Source: Flavobacteriales bacterium
Lineage (GTDB): Bacteria; Bacteroidota; Bacteroidia; Flavobacteriales_D; Sanyastnellaceae
Length of the DNA stretch: 7,720 bases
Assembly (NCBI GenBank): GCA_947457285.1
Contig: CANGVZ010000090.1
Location: forward strand, 1 to 7,720
Reading direction: 5' to 3'
How positions within the stretch are numbered: position 1 is the stretch's first letter; each line of letters starts with the position of its first letter. The notes beneath the pieces are model-generated. The model was given only the letters and a program-made list of their open reading frames with translations. It was not told where the DNA came from and did not search any database. Positions 6,932-7,720 of this stretch are shown in pieces. The position numbers and the translations under genes are program-made.

Positions 6932-7720
6932 TCAAAACTCCGCTTTCAATTCCAGCTTCACCACCTCGTTCGTAATCGGATGTTTGAATTCTAAATATTC
7001 TGCGTGGAGGTACAAACGCTCGGCGCGTGTGCCATACAAATCATCACCAACAATTGGCAAATTTAATCCTTGCGGATGCGCGGCGTGCATGCGCAACTGA
7101 TGTGTTCTTCCAGTAATCGGATAAAAATGAATCCGCGTTTTTCCATCTCTTCTCTCCACAACCTCAAATCGCGTTACGGCCGGCTTACCGTGCTCGTAAC
7201 ACACCATTTGTCGTGGCCTATCTTCTAAGTCCACTCGCAATGGTAAATTAATGATACCTTTATCCTCTTTCAATTCCCCATCCAACAGGGCTACATATCT
7301 CTTCTTTACTTCTCGCTTTAAAAACTGACGCTGCAATGATTTATAAACCTCTTCCGTCTTTGCTGCCAAAAGCAAACCAGAAGTCGACATGTCCAGTCGA
7401 TGCACCACCAGCGGCCCCGTAGCACGAGGAAATAAATATCGCAATCGAGTAGCTACTGAATCCGAAATATTTTTACCAGGCACAGAGAGAAATTCGTCCG
7501 GTTTATTAATCACTACAATGTAATCATCCTCCCAAAAAATTCGGAGCTCCTTGCCTTCGGCAGGGTTCTTAAGCATGGGATTTTCCGCAATGTCCATTCC
7601 TGAGAGCATGTGCCCCAATATTGGCTCGCACTTGCCTCTGCACGCCGGGTAGTATTGACCATGAGCACGAATTTCAGAGGGCGGTGATTCGCCCCACCAA
7701 AACTCAGCCATCGCTATTGG
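6932..7720 (-). CDS. RluA-family pseudouridine synthase, C-terminal part; 5' end outside window
   Basis: The enzyme converts specific uridines in rRNA or tRNA to pseudouridine; the target base cannot be told from sequence. Numbering from the first visible ATG (7711), the catalytic motif is VVHRLDMSTSG (102-112) with Asp107. It is preceded by INKPDEFLSVPG (68-79) and followed by KKRYVALLDG (136-145), the DRPRQ patch (164-168), GRTHQLR (201-207), VGDDLYG (221-227) and RLYLHAEYLEF (232-242). Upstream of the catalytic domain is FWWGESPPSEIRAHG...YPACRGKC (4-28), typical of a long family of about 550 residues. The frame is still open to the window edge and encodes Pro-Ile-Ala just before that ATG. 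This fits an internal position, so 7711 is probably not the real start. No S4 domain is seen. It converges on purC. Confidence 0.9.
   Translation of the reverse strand, partial: PIAMAEFWWGESPPSEIRAHGQYYPACRGKCEPILGHMLSGMDIAENPMLKNPAEGKELRIFWEDDYIVVINKPDEFLSVPGKNISDSVATRLRYLFPRATGPLVVHRLDMSTSGLLLAAKTEEVYKSLQRQFLKREVKKRYVALLDGELKEDKGIINLPLRVDLEDRPRQMVCYEHGKPAVTRFEVVERRDGKTRIHFYPITGRTHQLRMHAAHPQGLNLPIVGDDLYGTRAERLYLHAEYLEFKHPITNEVVKLELKAEF

Overview
This 7.7 kb window looks like chromosomal DNA from a member of the Bacteroidota, probably close to Flavobacteriales. The evidence is indirect. An exact TAnnTTTG promoter -7 element lies upstream of ffh. Most genes lack a clear Shine-Dalgarno sequence. 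The gene families are of Bacteroidota type, and the convergent intergenic spacer is built of short GATTGGAA and CTTGTTCC repeats. Base composition is moderate to AT-rich and similar across the window. No tRNA, rRNA, CRISPR array, transposase or phage gene was seen.

Left half (1-4382, minus strand): three co-directional genes spaced 9 and 39 bp apart, in transcription order. The first is a lipoprotein of about 296 residues. The second is a 136-residue secreted protein with four cysteines in the mature part. The third is a very large ABC protein that runs off the left edge, with 1010 codons visible. The ABC protein is ABCG-like in order (ATPase first, permease second). In addition it has a helical N-terminal region reminiscent of TerB, a beta-rich middle segment, a CPHCG motif in the linker, and an extracytoplasmic insert of about 205 residues between its last two membrane spans. 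The whole set looks like an envelope transport module of unknown substrate and is the best candidate here for an undescribed system.

Centre (4383-4523): a divergent intergenic region holding a near-perfect 13-bp inverted repeat and a good Bacteroidota-type promoter for ffh. A weaker candidate promoter faces the lipoprotein operon.

Right half (4524-7720): ffh (the signal recognition particle GTPase) is followed 6 bp later by purC (SAICAR synthase), both on the plus strand. A 134-bp convergent spacer with two repeat families and an 18-bp perfect palindrome separates purC from a minus-strand RluA-type pseudouridine synthase. The reading frame of that last gene stays open to the right edge. The residues before its first visible ATG fit the long (roughly 550-residue) form of the family, so only its C-terminal part is probably present.

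ffh, purC and the pseudouridine synthase are housekeeping genes. The three-gene lipoprotein/secreted protein/ABC cluster is the only part without a known role.
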